DNA from: Gammaproteobacteria bacterium
GTDB lineage: Bacteria; Pseudomonadota; Gammaproteobacteria; Legionellales; Legionellaceae
Direction of reading: 5' to 3'
Assembly: GCA_022600575.1 (NCBI GenBank)
Contig: JAHZKF010000051.1
Coordinates: 1-35,418 of the forward strand
DNA length: 35,418 bases
This document shows, piece after piece, positions 20,211-27,932 of this stretch. A model generated the notes under the pieces. It saw only the letters and a program-made list of their open reading frames with translations, had not been told where the DNA came from and made no database searches. The position numbers were made by a program, and so were the translations under genes. Position 1 is the stretch's first letter; each line of letters begins with the position of its first letter.

Positions 20211-21545
20211 GTGAAAAAACCAAATATTCTTTTTTTAGCAGATACAACGCATCAAGCGGGTGCTGTGCGTGACCATATTCATGCAGTGACGGCATCTGAA
20301 GATTTTGATTGGCATATTCTTAATCCTTTAACGCTGAAAACGATTAATAAACTAGATTTTTCTATGTTTGATGCGATTGGGGTTCACTTTTCAATTAAAT
20401 TACATGGTCATTATTATTTATCATCTGCGTTGAAGCGGAAAATGAAAGCGTATACAGGACCTAAGTTTATTTTTTTGCAAGATGAATATCAAAAAGTAAA
20501 CCAAACAGAAGGTTGGCTTTATCGCTTAGGATTTGATGTTTTGTTTACTTTGGTTCGTCCGGAATGCTTTGATAAGGCTTATCCTGATAAACGTTTGAAA
20601 GAGCTCAAAAAAATTCATGTTTTAACCGGGTATGTTGATGATGCCATGCAGTCTATTGAATCATTGCCTGTGGCATCGCGGGAGCTTAATGTTTCTTATC
20701 GTAGTCGGCGATGCGATTATCGCTTGGGGAAACTTGCCCAAGAAAAGACACAAATAGCGTCTGAATTTGTGACAAGAACGGCAGGTATGCCACTAAAGTT
20801 AGATATTAGTATTGAAGAGTCCGATCGCGTATATGGTGATGCATGGTTTGATTTGCTGACACAGTCTAAAGTGGTTTTAGGCACGGAAAGTGGCGCGAGC
20901 ATTTGGGATGTGGATGGAAAAATCCCTAAAAAAATCAATCAATTTTTACGTAAAAATCAAGGTGCATCGTTTGAAACGGTGTTTAATGCAATACTGAAAC
21001 CTTATGAAGGTAATCTTTGGTATAGTGCGATTTCACCGAGGGTATTTGAGGCGGCAGCAGCAAAAACCGCGATGGTCATGTTTGTGGGAGATTACAGTGG
21101 GGTTTGTGAACCTGATGTGCATTATATTGCTTTAGAAAAAGATTTTTCAAACTTTAATGATGTACTTTTAAAAATACAAGATGATGATTATTTGCAGGCA
21201 ATGGCAGATAGAACCTATGCGGATTTAATTGCTTCGGGTGAGTATGCGTATTCTAAATTAGCAAATACAGTATCTGACGAACTGAAATTATTGATGAAGT
21301 ATAACGTGGTGACTTCTTCTCGAGATGTGATTATTGAAGCGTCTAAACACATTTTTGGAAAATATAAACGTCTAAATCAAGTAAGATGTTTTTATACGGA
21401 ACTTGGTTTTGTATTATCTAATTTCCTTCGTTTGTTATTTCTTGAGCCTACAGGAACTTGGGGTTCTAAATTACGTTTATTGAGTGAAGGGGCAAAGCGA
21501 TATTTTGCTTATTTGAATCCACGGATGACAAAAAAGAAAGCTTAG
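20211..21545 (+). CDS. Glycosyltransferase, GT-B/CgeB-like (copy 2 of a tandem pair)
   Basis: Paralogue of the preceding gene: 444 residues, GTG start 13 nt after its stop. Shared landmarks are PNILFLADT/LNILLLCNK, KFIFLQDEYQKVN, LGFDVLFTLVRPECFDKAYP, the VSYRSRR block, ESDRVYGDAW, LGTESGASIWD, and the donor-site end AISPRVFEAAAAKTAMVMFVGDYSG followed by HYIALEKDFSNFNDVL. Predicted cytoplasmic, using an NDP-sugar. Divergence between the two copies suggests successive linkages in one repeating unit rather than redundancy. It is the last intact gene of the island; a decayed acetyltransferase gene follows 3 nt later. Confidence 0.8.
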   Translation: MKKPNILFLADTTHQAGAVRDHIHAVTASEDFDWHILNPLTLKTINKLDFSMFDAIGVHFSIKLHGHYYLSSALKRKMKAYTGPKFIFLQDEYQKVNQTEGWLYRLGFDVLFTLVRPECFDKAYPDKRLKELKKIHVLTGYVDDAMQSIESLPVASRELNVSYRSRRCDYRLGKLAQEKTQIASEFVTRTAGMPLKLDISIEESDRVYGDAWFDLLTQSKVVLGTESGASIWDVDGKIPKKINQFLRKNQGASFETVFNAILKPYEGNLWYSAISPRVFEAAAAKTAMVMFVGDYSGVCEPDVHYIALEKDFSNFNDVLLKIQDDDYLQAMADRTYADLIASGEYAYSKLANTVSDELKLLMKYNVVTSSRDVIIEASKHIFGKYKRLNQVRCFYTELGFVLSNFLRLLFLEPTGTWGSKLRLLSEGAKRYFAYLNPRMTKKKA

Positions 21546-21548
21546 TTT

Positions 21549-21734
21549 ATGAGCCAGAAGTTATCTAGCTATCGCCCAGATATTGATGGGCTTTGCGGAT
21601 TCGCTGTTTTATTTGTGTAATAAAACATCTTGTTATGCACATCAGAATGGACGATTTATAGAGATAGTCATTACTTGAGTGAATATGGCAGCGCATTGCT
21701 TGCGAAGCCGTTTTTAGCTTGGTTAAATGCTTAA
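21549..21734 (+). pseudogene. Remnant of an acyltransferase-3 / SGNH O-acetyltransferase (OafA-like)
   Basis: The frame from the ATG at 21549 reads MSQKLSSYRPDIDGLCGFAV and stops at 21618-21620. YRPDIDGL is the characteristic N-terminus of acyltransferase-3 O-acetyltransferases. In another frame, up to the stop at 21732-21734, the text reads LLCTSEWTIYRDSHYLSEYG and ALLAKPFLAWLNA. That resembles the C-terminal end of the SGNH domain fused to such enzymes, where the D..HLS motif holds the catalytic Asp and His. Both ends of a gene that normally encodes about 600-660 residues are thus present with nearly all of the middle deleted, plus a frame change. It sits 3 nt after the second glycosyltransferase, where an O-antigen-modifying acetyltransferase would be expected. 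Confidence 0.72.
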
Positions 21735-21748
21735 GGATGGCCACAGAG

Positions 21749-21780
21749 TTTACGTGCCACGGCTTGTCCGAGGCATCCAG
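21749..21780 (-). repeat. Palindromic intergenic repeat, copy 3 (reverse orientation)
   Basis: Read on the minus strand it gives CTGGATGCC, TCGGACAAGCCG and TGGCACGTAAA, the same element as copies 1 and 2 with a few changes. It faces copy 4 at 21801, so 21749-21835 can fold as one long imperfect hairpin around a spacer of about 20 nt. Confidence 0.65.
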
Positions 21781-21800
21781 TGGTTGTTATGAGCGTTTTT

Positions 21801-21859
21801 CCTGGATACCGCACATAAAGCGCGGTACGTAGAGAGTAGGGCGCGGTACGTAGAGAATG
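21801..21859 (+). repeat. Palindromic intergenic repeat, copies 4 and 5 (full plus partial)
   Basis: Copy 4 runs CCTGGATACCGCACATAAAG then CGCGGTACGTAGAGAG (21801-21836). Its right half is repeated directly after it as GCGCGGTACGTAGAGAATG (21841-21859), a partial tandem duplication. With copy 3 this fills the 21546-21917 spacer, together with the acetyltransferase remnant. I see nothing else in that stretch except the ribosome binding site at 21904. Confidence 0.65.
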
Positions 21860-21917
21860 AGGTTGGAAAGTTTTTGATGTGATTATTATTTATGTAGCAA
21901 CGCAGGAGGTGTTGTAC

Positions 21918-23279
21918 ATGCTGTTTATTATTTTGTTACTGGAAGGGTTTGTGACCATTTCAGTAGAAATTCTTACCATACGTCAATTACTCCCTTTTTT
22001 TGGTGGTAGTGTGCTGATTACCAGTGTCATTATCGGTGTATTCTTGCTGTTTTTAGCCTTAGGATATTATAAGGGCGGTAGTTATCAGCACGATTTTTTT
22101 AAACAGTTGAGTCGTAATTTTAGTTTAAGTTTAATTTGGATTGGTATAGGCCTAAGTTATTCTGTTGTTATTTTATTTTATTCACTATTTAGCTTACAGA
22201 TGAAATTACCTTTTTTATTGAGTTTGTCTTGTTATTTGTTGTTGGTTTTAGCACCCGTGGTGTATTGGTTGGGTCAGACCATTCCTTTGGCAACCAATTT
22301 ATTTAATCAAGCTGAGCGTGTGGGTCGCATTAGTAGCAGAGCTTTGTTTTTAAATACCACGGGTTCTTTTTTGGGTGCCTTACTGACCTCTTTATTATTA
22401 CTCCAATATTTAGGCGTTGCATGGACGGTGGTTGTTAACTGCGCGCTTTTATTTGCGTTAGTGATAGCGCTTAAGTCTTATAGTCAATTGTCGTTGTGGA
22501 AAATAATTGGTTTGTGTGGTGCACTGCTGTTTATAGTATTGCTTAATGTTCAGGCTGAACATGCAAGCTTTAAATTAACCAATAATTATGGCAATTATCG
22601 TGTGATTAAATCAGGTGAATTCGATAAATTATTACAAATTAACGAATCACGTAGTTCACTCCTTACAGCTGAAAAAAAAGGGTTTGTATATATTGAATTT
22701 TTGAAAAATTTTTTGTTTGAGCAGCATAAGCTGCATCATAAAAAACTGTTGGTGATTGGTGCAGGAGGCTTTACGTTGACTGCTGCGGGCAATCATGACA
22801 ATGAGGTGACTTATGTGGATATTGACCCAAAGATTAAAGCATTGACCGAAAAAACGTTTTTAAACGAAGCCATTCAAGGTCAATTTGTAGGCCAAGATGC
22901 ACGTTTATATTTGCAACAAAGCAGTAAAACATTTGATGTGATTATATCCGATGTTTATAGCCATCAATCAACCATTCCGGCCTCACTTCTAACCGTTGAA
23001 TATTTTCAAGAGATTGCGAAACATCTTAATCCTGAAGGGTTTATGATGGTTAATGTGATTGCAAACACTGCATTCCAAGATGACTATTCTAAAATTGTGT
23101 TTAATACGATTCATGCAGCATTTCCTTATTGCGCGCTGATTCCGCTTAGTTTTGAAAAAACTACTTCTAATGTTATTTACATTTGCTCTAAAACCACAGG
23201 AAAAGAAATGGTTTACCGTGATAATTTAAATACGGTTACAACGGATTATTATCAAAGCAAGGTCATTGCTACAAGATAG
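21918..23279 (+). CDS. Multi-pass membrane protein with spermidine-synthase-like domain
   Basis: A 453-residue fusion-type protein. The start is placed at 21918 because AGGAGGT (21904-21910) lies 7 nt upstream; a GTG at 21879 is in frame but has no site. Residues about 1-210 contain roughly six hydrophobic helices. From about residue 230 a soluble Rossmann-like domain resembles spermidine synthases: LLVIGAGGFTLTAAG (about 275-290, the decarboxy-SAM loop), VTYVDIDP (acidic ribose-binding pair), then DARLYLQQSSKTFDVIISDVYS. True spermidine synthases have DGE and D..D catalytic sets; here FDVIISDVYSH retains the second region only approximately, so the substrate is unknown. Similar membrane-fused proteins are often annotated spermidine synthase without proof. 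It ends 6 nt from the convergent propeller gene. Confidence 0.8.
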   Translation: MLFIILLLEGFVTISVEILTIRQLLPFFGGSVLITSVIIGVFLLFLALGYYKGGSYQHDFFKQLSRNFSLSLIWIGIGLSYSVVILFYSLFSLQMKLPFLLSLSCYLLLVLAPVVYWLGQTIPLATNLFNQAERVGRISSRALFLNTTGSFLGALLTSLLLLQYLGVAWTVVVNCALLFALVIALKSYSQLSLWKIIGLCGALLFIVLLNVQAEHASFKLTNNYGNYRVIKSGEFDKLLQINESRSSLLTAEKKGFVYIEFLKNFLFEQHKLHHKKLLVIGAGGFTLTAAGNHDNEVTYVDIDPKIKALTEKTFLNEAIQGQFVGQDARLYLQQSSKTFDVIISDVYSHQSTIPASLLTVEYFQEIAKHLNPEGFMMVNVIANTAFQDDYSKIVFNTIHAAFPYCALIPLSFEKTTSNVIYICSKTTGKEMVYRDNLNTVTTDYYQSKVIATR

Positions 23280-23285
23280 TGTTTG

Positions 23286-24893
23286 TTATTTACTGCCATC
23301 AACTGCACTCATATGTGAACCGGAAGCGACATTTGCAGAAGCATCGGTTGGCATTAAAACAGGGGAGGACCACGTTTTTCCACCATCTATTGATGTATGA
23401 CTATATGGAATGAATGTGGTTTCTGCTAGATTATTTCCACTACCCACAGCAATACAGAGCATACCTGTAAGGGAACAGGTAACCCCATTGAGTAGGTTAT
23501 TTGTTGTATCAGCGGGTGCTGTTGTTTGAATCGGTGTGCTCCATGTATTGCCCCCGTCGCGTGTAAAATAAACGAGGCCGGAACTCACGTCAATTTCATT
23601 AGTGGCATTCCCAACAGTGCTACAATTTAGGCCTGATGCACTACAGGTTACAGAGCCTAATTGGCTTGTTGTAGTTCCTGTTGCTGTTTGAAGCGTCGTT
23701 TGTTTCCAAGAATCTGCTGAGGTTCCGCCATCGTTTGTTTGATAGACAACGGGTACAGTTGGTATGAATCCGGGTCCGTATTGTAGGGTTCCTACTGCAT
23801 TACAGGTAAGTGTTGTATTGGAACAAGAAACACCGTACAAAATACCGAAGGTCCCTGATGCTAATGGTGGTTCAACGGGCCCACGCCATGAGACGCCGCC
23901 ATCAGTTGTACGATAAGAGACCGGAAACCATTCATTGCCTGCTTTTTGTCCATAGCCAACGCCGGTGCATATTATGCCAGAAGTGCCACAATTAATACTA
24001 AATATAACATTTGTAAAATAACTCTCTGGTTTTTGAATAAGCTGTGGCTCTGTCCAGGTAGCACCTCCATCTGTGGACAGATAGGATAATGCACGTGTGT
24101 TTTGTTTGCTTTCTGTCACTTGTATCGTTGTGTGTCCTATGGCAATACAGCGTCTACCTTCACTTGAGCAAAATATGTTTGTCAGTTGTGTTAGGCTAGT
24201 TGTTGATGGTGCAACATCTGGAATAGCAAGCGGGATAGGATTACTCCACGTGTTGCCACCGTCCGTTGAGGTGTATACGAGTGGCGTCATTGCATCATCG
24301 TTTAATGAATCGGTAAAGGAACCACCGGCCACACAGTTTAAGCCATTAGATGAGCAAAACATAGTGGCTAAGTTAACATTTGAAATGACATTGGAACCAA
24401 TTGATGTAGGCATTAAAATAGGGCTGCTCCAGCTGCTCCCTGAATTTTGAGATGTATAGGCAAAGGGTATCCGTGTGTTGAGTGAGTTGGAGGTGACACT
24501 TCCAATGGCTGCATTTTGATTTGAAATGGTTATCTTCTCAAACTTTTCACATGAAATGGGGGTAGATGATAGACCATTGAGACACAGTCTTATTACTAAA
24601 GGACCGTTAAATCCTGGTATAGAAAACGTTACGGGTGCTGTGTCGCTTACGCTAAATAAATAACCGCCGCTGGGACTTGATTTGTAATTGGCACTGTTGG
24701 CAATGGTTGCATTTAGAGGCAGAACGAGAATGCTTGCGTTTTGATATGTATGATTAGGGATGGTGGTCTGAATGGTAAAAGAAGCGTTTTCGTTTTGTGT
24801 GACTTGAAATACATTTTCAGTACTTGAAAAACAGTTAAAACTGGTGATGATGCCAAATACAATAGATAGAATATAATGGTATTGTTTTATCAT
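23286..24893 (-). CDS. Secreted Asp-box (BNR) beta-propeller protein
   Basis: A 535-residue exported protein. The N-terminus (KQYHYILSIVFGIITSFNCFS) is a signal peptide, perhaps with cleavage near residue 24. Residues about 28-125 look like an Ig-like or beta-sandwich domain. Then come seven Asp-box turns of the form S-x-D-G-G-x-T-W, near residues 148, 209, 273, 329, 386, 444 and 501, spaced about 55-65 residues apart: a probable seven-bladed propeller of the sialidase/photosystem-assembly type. Six inter-box segments carry a Cys pair seven apart (180/187, 242/249, 302/309, 357/364, 417/424, 473/480) in the pattern C-S-x-x-G-x-x-C-x-x-V-G. No sialidase catalytic set (FRIP, Tyr/Glu pair) is visible, so I would not call it a sialidase. 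GGAAGG precedes the ATG. Confidence 0.85.
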   Translation of the reverse strand: MIKQYHYILSIVFGIITSFNCFSSTENVFQVTQNENASFTIQTTIPNHTYQNASILVLPLNATIANSANYKSSPSGGYLFSVSDTAPVTFSIPGFNGPLVIRLCLNGLSSTPISCEKFEKITISNQNAAIGSVTSNSLNTRIPFAYTSQNSGSSWSSPILMPTSIGSNVISNVNLATMFCSSNGLNCVAGGSFTDSLNDDAMTPLVYTSTDGGNTWSNPIPLAIPDVAPSTTSLTQLTNIFCSSEGRRCIAIGHTTIQVTESKQNTRALSYLSTDGGATWTEPQLIQKPESYFTNVIFSINCGTSGIICTGVGYGQKAGNEWFPVSYRTTDGGVSWRGPVEPPLASGTFGILYGVSCSNTTLTCNAVGTLQYGPGFIPTVPVVYQTNDGGTSADSWKQTTLQTATGTTTSQLGSVTCSASGLNCSTVGNATNEIDVSSGLVYFTRDGGNTWSTPIQTTAPADTTNNLLNGVTCSLTGMLCIAVGSGNNLAETTFIPYSHTSIDGGKTWSSPVLMPTDASANVASGSHMSAVDGSK

Positions 24894-24958
24894 GATACCT
24901 TCCCTTTTATTGTTTTATTTGGCAGTTACTCTTCTATTACAAAATATTAAGACTTCTA

Positions 24959-24987
24959 AGTTTATCCCTTATTTTTATTAGGTACAA
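24959..24987 (-). promoter_or_regulatory. sigma70 promoter of the beta-propeller gene
   Basis: Minus strand: -35 TTGTAC (24987-24982), 17 nt, -10 TAAACT (24964-24959). About 60 nt separate the predicted transcript start from the ATG. Just downstream of the -10 lies CTTAATATT (24953-24945), a perfect match to one half of the Legionella PmrA box, but without a second half at the usual 11-bp step. Confidence 0.45.
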
Positions 24988-24998
24988 TAGGAGTATCA

Positions 24999-25370
24999 TT
25001 ACATATTAAAGATAAATCCAGCCACTACACGACGATGTTCGCTGAGTAAAATATTGAACGTGCGACTCGCAGCCCCCAGCGCCATACATTCAATACCAAT
25101 GTGTTTTTCGCATAATTGTCTAACAGCGTTCAGGCGGCGCAATGTGTCGGGTTGTTCCGTGCCTAAAATAATGATCTCAGGATCTAAATCAAGCATTGGC
25201 TGAAGGTGTGTTTGATTGAGTTTGGCGGCATTTTGAATGGCCCAGGGGGTAATCAATGTGTCGCGACTTAAAATAAAACTTGTTTTATAAGTTATATCAT
25301 TGACTTTGATTTCAGTGTCACTGTAAGCCTGAATAGTATGTGTTTCGCGATCTTCTAATTGAATTTGCAT
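24999..25370 (-). CDS. Mth938/NDUFAF3-like domain protein (DUF498 family)
   Basis: Small cytoplasmic protein of 123 residues. The motifs ITYKTSFILSRDTLITPW, PEIIILGTEQP, GIECMALGAASRTFNILLSE and RRVVAGFI are the ordered hallmarks of the Mth938 domain family, whose mitochondrial member NDUFAF3 helps assemble complex I. In bacteria the role is unknown. In gammaproteobacteria such genes are often near housekeeping loci. It diverges from the rpfE-like/recJ pair with a 61-bp spacer, and the propeller gene follows on the same strand after about 105 nt with its own promoter. Confidence 0.85.
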   Translation of the reverse strand: MQIQLEDRETHTIQAYSDTEIKVNDITYKTSFILSRDTLITPWAIQNAAKLNQTHLQPMLDLDPEIIILGTEQPDTLRRLNAVRQLCEKHIGIECMALGAASRTFNILLSEHRRVVAGFIFNM

Positions 25371-25431
25371 GCGACCTGATTGCCTGTATGATTGCGACTC
25401 AAGGTTTAATTATATCACAGAGGTAGTTTGT

Positions 25432-26199
25432 GTGGAGGTGATTGTTAATGCATCTAAACAAACAGATGAAACACACATAGTATCAATGGCTGTTGTGCGT
25501 TTATTAAAAGCTTTTGGTTACACTGATAACGCACTTCCTGTTGCGGAAATATTAGCACGTTACCATGGGTTATCTGGCGTTTGGACGGTATTATCTCCCA
25601 TACACTGGGAAGCCACACATAATGATGCGGTGATGATGCCGGGAGGTAGCGCATCGCGTGATTTATTTGATGCGTTTCAAGCGTTTGTGGCAGAAGACGG
25701 CATGCAGCTTTATCAGCATGATGAAAATACTTGGTTGCTTCAATGTGATGCGCATCCATTGCCTGAAACAATACCTTTGCATATGGCCTTGCAGCATTCA
25801 ATGCGACCGATGTTAAAAGCGTTAGAAACCGAGCCTTTTTGGCTGCGGTTTTTAACCGAAGCACAAATGTTTTTGAGCAGTTACCAGCACTCAATTAATG
25901 GGGTGTGGTTTTGGGGGGTAAGTGCTTGTCATGCGCCAGATAATAAGCCACTTGTCGTGTGTGGGGACGAAGCATGGGTTAGGGCGGCCCGTTTACTTTC
26001 AACTGAGGTTATAATGTATCAAGCAGATATGGTCTTGCCTAAACAAAGTGTCTGTTTTGTGCCGGCGGACGTGCCTGACTTTTTAGAAACCTTAGCATTT
26101 AAATTGGATAAACAAGCCGTACACTGGTCTTTTAACGATGCTCTATATACGACAAAACCCAAACGTTTTTGGGCAAGACTTTGGGGTAGAAAAGCATGA
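25432..26199 (+). CDS. RpfE-like protein (recJ-linked, COG4255-type)
   Basis: Protein of 255 residues taken from the GTG at 25432, which has AGAGGT 7 nt upstream. The open frame reaches 25369, but that would overlap the start of the divergent gene and has no ribosome binding site. The diagnostic block is AQMFLSSYQHSINGVWFWG (second half), matching the Q-M-x-L...N-S-L-W-F-W-G-G-G motif of RpfE-type proteins, distantly related to phosphoglycerate mutases. In Xanthomonas the rpfE gene also lies beside recJ, and the overlap here (ATGA with recJ, 26196-26199) keeps that pairing. Its biochemical role is unknown. The usual third glycine is lost (WFWGVSA). Confidence 0.7.
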   Translation: MEVIVNASKQTDETHIVSMAVVRLLKAFGYTDNALPVAEILARYHGLSGVWTVLSPIHWEATHNDAVMMPGGSASRDLFDAFQAFVAEDGMQLYQHDENTWLLQCDAHPLPETIPLHMALQHSMRPMLKALETEPFWLRFLTEAQMFLSSYQHSINGVWFWGVSACHAPDNKPLVVCGDEAWVRAARLLSTEVIMYQADMVLPKQSVCFVPADVPDFLETLAFKLDKQAVHWSFNDALYTTKPKRFWARLWGRKA

Positions 26200-27926
26200 A
26201 AATTAAACGTCGCGAAGTACCCGATATCTCAGATGAATTAAGCAGTTTCTCACCCGTATTACAACGTGTTTATGCAGCGCGCGGGATTACCAAAAAAGCT
26301 GAATTAGATAAGCAGCTGAATGATTTATTACCGTTTACTGATTTATTAGGTATAGAAGCGGCTAGTTTGCGCTTAAGTACAGCCTTATCTAAACAAGAGC
26401 GTATTTTAATTGTTGGTGATTTTGATGCTGATGGAGCAACGTCAAGCGCACTTGCAGTGTCAGCGCTGCGTGCATTGGGTGCACATGAAGTGACGTTTTT
26501 AGTGCCTAATCGTTTTGAGTTTGGCTATGGCTTAACGCCTGGCATTATTGAAGTTGCCAAAAAGTGGCGTCCTGATTTAATTATTACAGTAGATAATGGT
26601 ATTGCGAGTTTTGAAGGCGTGGCTGCTGCTAATAAAGCTGGTATTGATGTACTGGTAACCGATCACCATTTAGCAGCTGAAACGTTGCCTGAGGCATGTG
26701 TGATTGTCAATCCAAATCAGCCAGGGGATACCTTTAAAAGTAAATCAATTGCAGGCGTTGGGGTTATTTTTTATGTGATGCTCGCATTGCGTAAGCATTT
26801 AAGAGAAATCAATTGGTTTGAATCTCAGAATATTCCCGAACCGAATATGGCACAATTTTTAGATTTAGTGGCACTTGGAACAGTTGCAGATGTGGTCACA
26901 CTTGATCAAAACAATCGTATTTTAGTTGAGCAAGGGTTAAGACGTATTCGAGGTGGGGCGTGTCGCCCGGGTATCCAGGCACTCATTGAAATTGCAAAGC
27001 GTGAAGCAGCTTATCTGCGTGAAGGGGACTTAGGCTTTGCGGTAGCTCCAAGGCTTAATGCGGCCGGACGTCTTGATGATATGTCGCTCGGAATTGATTG
27101 TTTGCTGTCTGAAACAGATGCGGCAGCCCGCACATTTGCACGTGAATTAGATGAGCTTAATCTTGAGCGGCGAAAAATTGAAGGTGAGATGCAAGAAAAA
27201 GCCTTGAAAGCGCTTGATAAGCTTGCGTCACTTGGTAAAGCAGAAGATTTACCTGCAGTGCTCTGTTTAATGGATAAAACCTGGCATCAGGGCGTGATTG
27301 GTATTTTAGCAGGGCGCTTAAAAGAGCGTTACCACAGACCTGTGATTGCGTTTGCAAAAACAGGTGAAGATGAGCTGAAAGGTTCAGCGCGTTCTATTCA
27401 AAATATTAATATTCGAGATGTGCTTGCAGCTATTGATAGCAAGCATCCAGGCTTAATTACAAAATTTGGTGGGCATGCGATGGCCGCAGGTTTAAGTTTG
27501 CCACCTCAAAATTTTGAATTATTTCGGCAATATGTGACTGATGCGATTGAAGCTGAATTGAAGGGGGTGTTGTTAGAAGGTGTCGTGCTGAGTGATGGTT
27601 CTCTCGAACCTCAAGATTTTAACCTTAGTTTTGCGAAAGAACTTCAACAAGCAGGTCCCTGGGGGCAACAGTTTCAAGAGCCTTTGTTTGATGATGTATT
27701 TGATATTTTGGATCAACGTCTGGTCGGAAAAAATCATTTAAAACTCATGTTACGGCACGGGGCAGGAGGGGAGCCATTAGACGCTATTGTTTTTAATATT
27801 GATTTAGATACGTGGCCAAACCAGCGTGCACGACGCCTGCATGCAGCGTATAAACTAGATATTAATATATACCGAGGCCGCGCGCGTTTGCAATTGATGA
27901 TTGCGTCAATGAGTACCGCTTTGTAA
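26196..27926 (+). CDS. recJ: Single-stranded-DNA-specific exonuclease RecJ
   Basis: 5'-3' ssDNA exonuclease of recombination and mismatch repair, cytoplasmic, DHH superfamily, Mn/Mg dependent. The 576 residues are the normal RecJ length. DHH motifs appear in order: GDFDADGATSS (about 74-84, motif I), TVDNGI (motif II), VTDHHLA (motif III), ALGTVADVV (motif IV). APRLNAAGR follows, and the DHHA1 domain contains the GG-type motif KFGGHAMAAGLSL. The C-terminal OB-fold closes the protein. The start overlaps the rpfE-like stop, so the two are co-translated. Confidence 0.97.
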   Translation: MKIKRREVPDISDELSSFSPVLQRVYAARGITKKAELDKQLNDLLPFTDLLGIEAASLRLSTALSKQERILIVGDFDADGATSSALAVSALRALGAHEVTFLVPNRFEFGYGLTPGIIEVAKKWRPDLIITVDNGIASFEGVAAANKAGIDVLVTDHHLAAETLPEACVIVNPNQPGDTFKSKSIAGVGVIFYVMLALRKHLREINWFESQNIPEPNMAQFLDLVALGTVADVVTLDQNNRILVEQGLRRIRGGACRPGIQALIEIAKREAAYLREGDLGFAVAPRLNAAGRLDDMSLGIDCLLSETDAAARTFARELDELNLERRKIEGEMQEKALKALDKLASLGKAEDLPAVLCLMDKTWHQGVIGILAGRLKERYHRPVIAFAKTGEDELKGSARSIQNINIRDVLAAIDSKHPGLITKFGGHAMAAGLSLPPQNFELFRQYVTDAIEAELKGVLLEGVVLSDGSLEPQDFNLSFAKELQQAGPWGQQFQEPLFDDVFDILDQRLVGKNHLKLMLRHGAGGEPLDAIVFNIDLDTWPNQRARRLHAAYKLDINIYRGRARLQLMIASMSTAL

Positions 27927-27932
27927 TCAATT

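Noticed and set aside
24097..24450. Plus-strand open frame of 117 codons inside the propeller gene
   Set aside because: It mirrors the repetitive Ser/Thr/Gly coding of the propeller; the minus-strand protein has a signal peptide and regular Asp boxes.
23286..24893. Calling the propeller a sialidase
   Set aside because: Asp boxes occur in many propellers; the FRIP motif and catalytic Tyr/Glu/Asp set are not visible.
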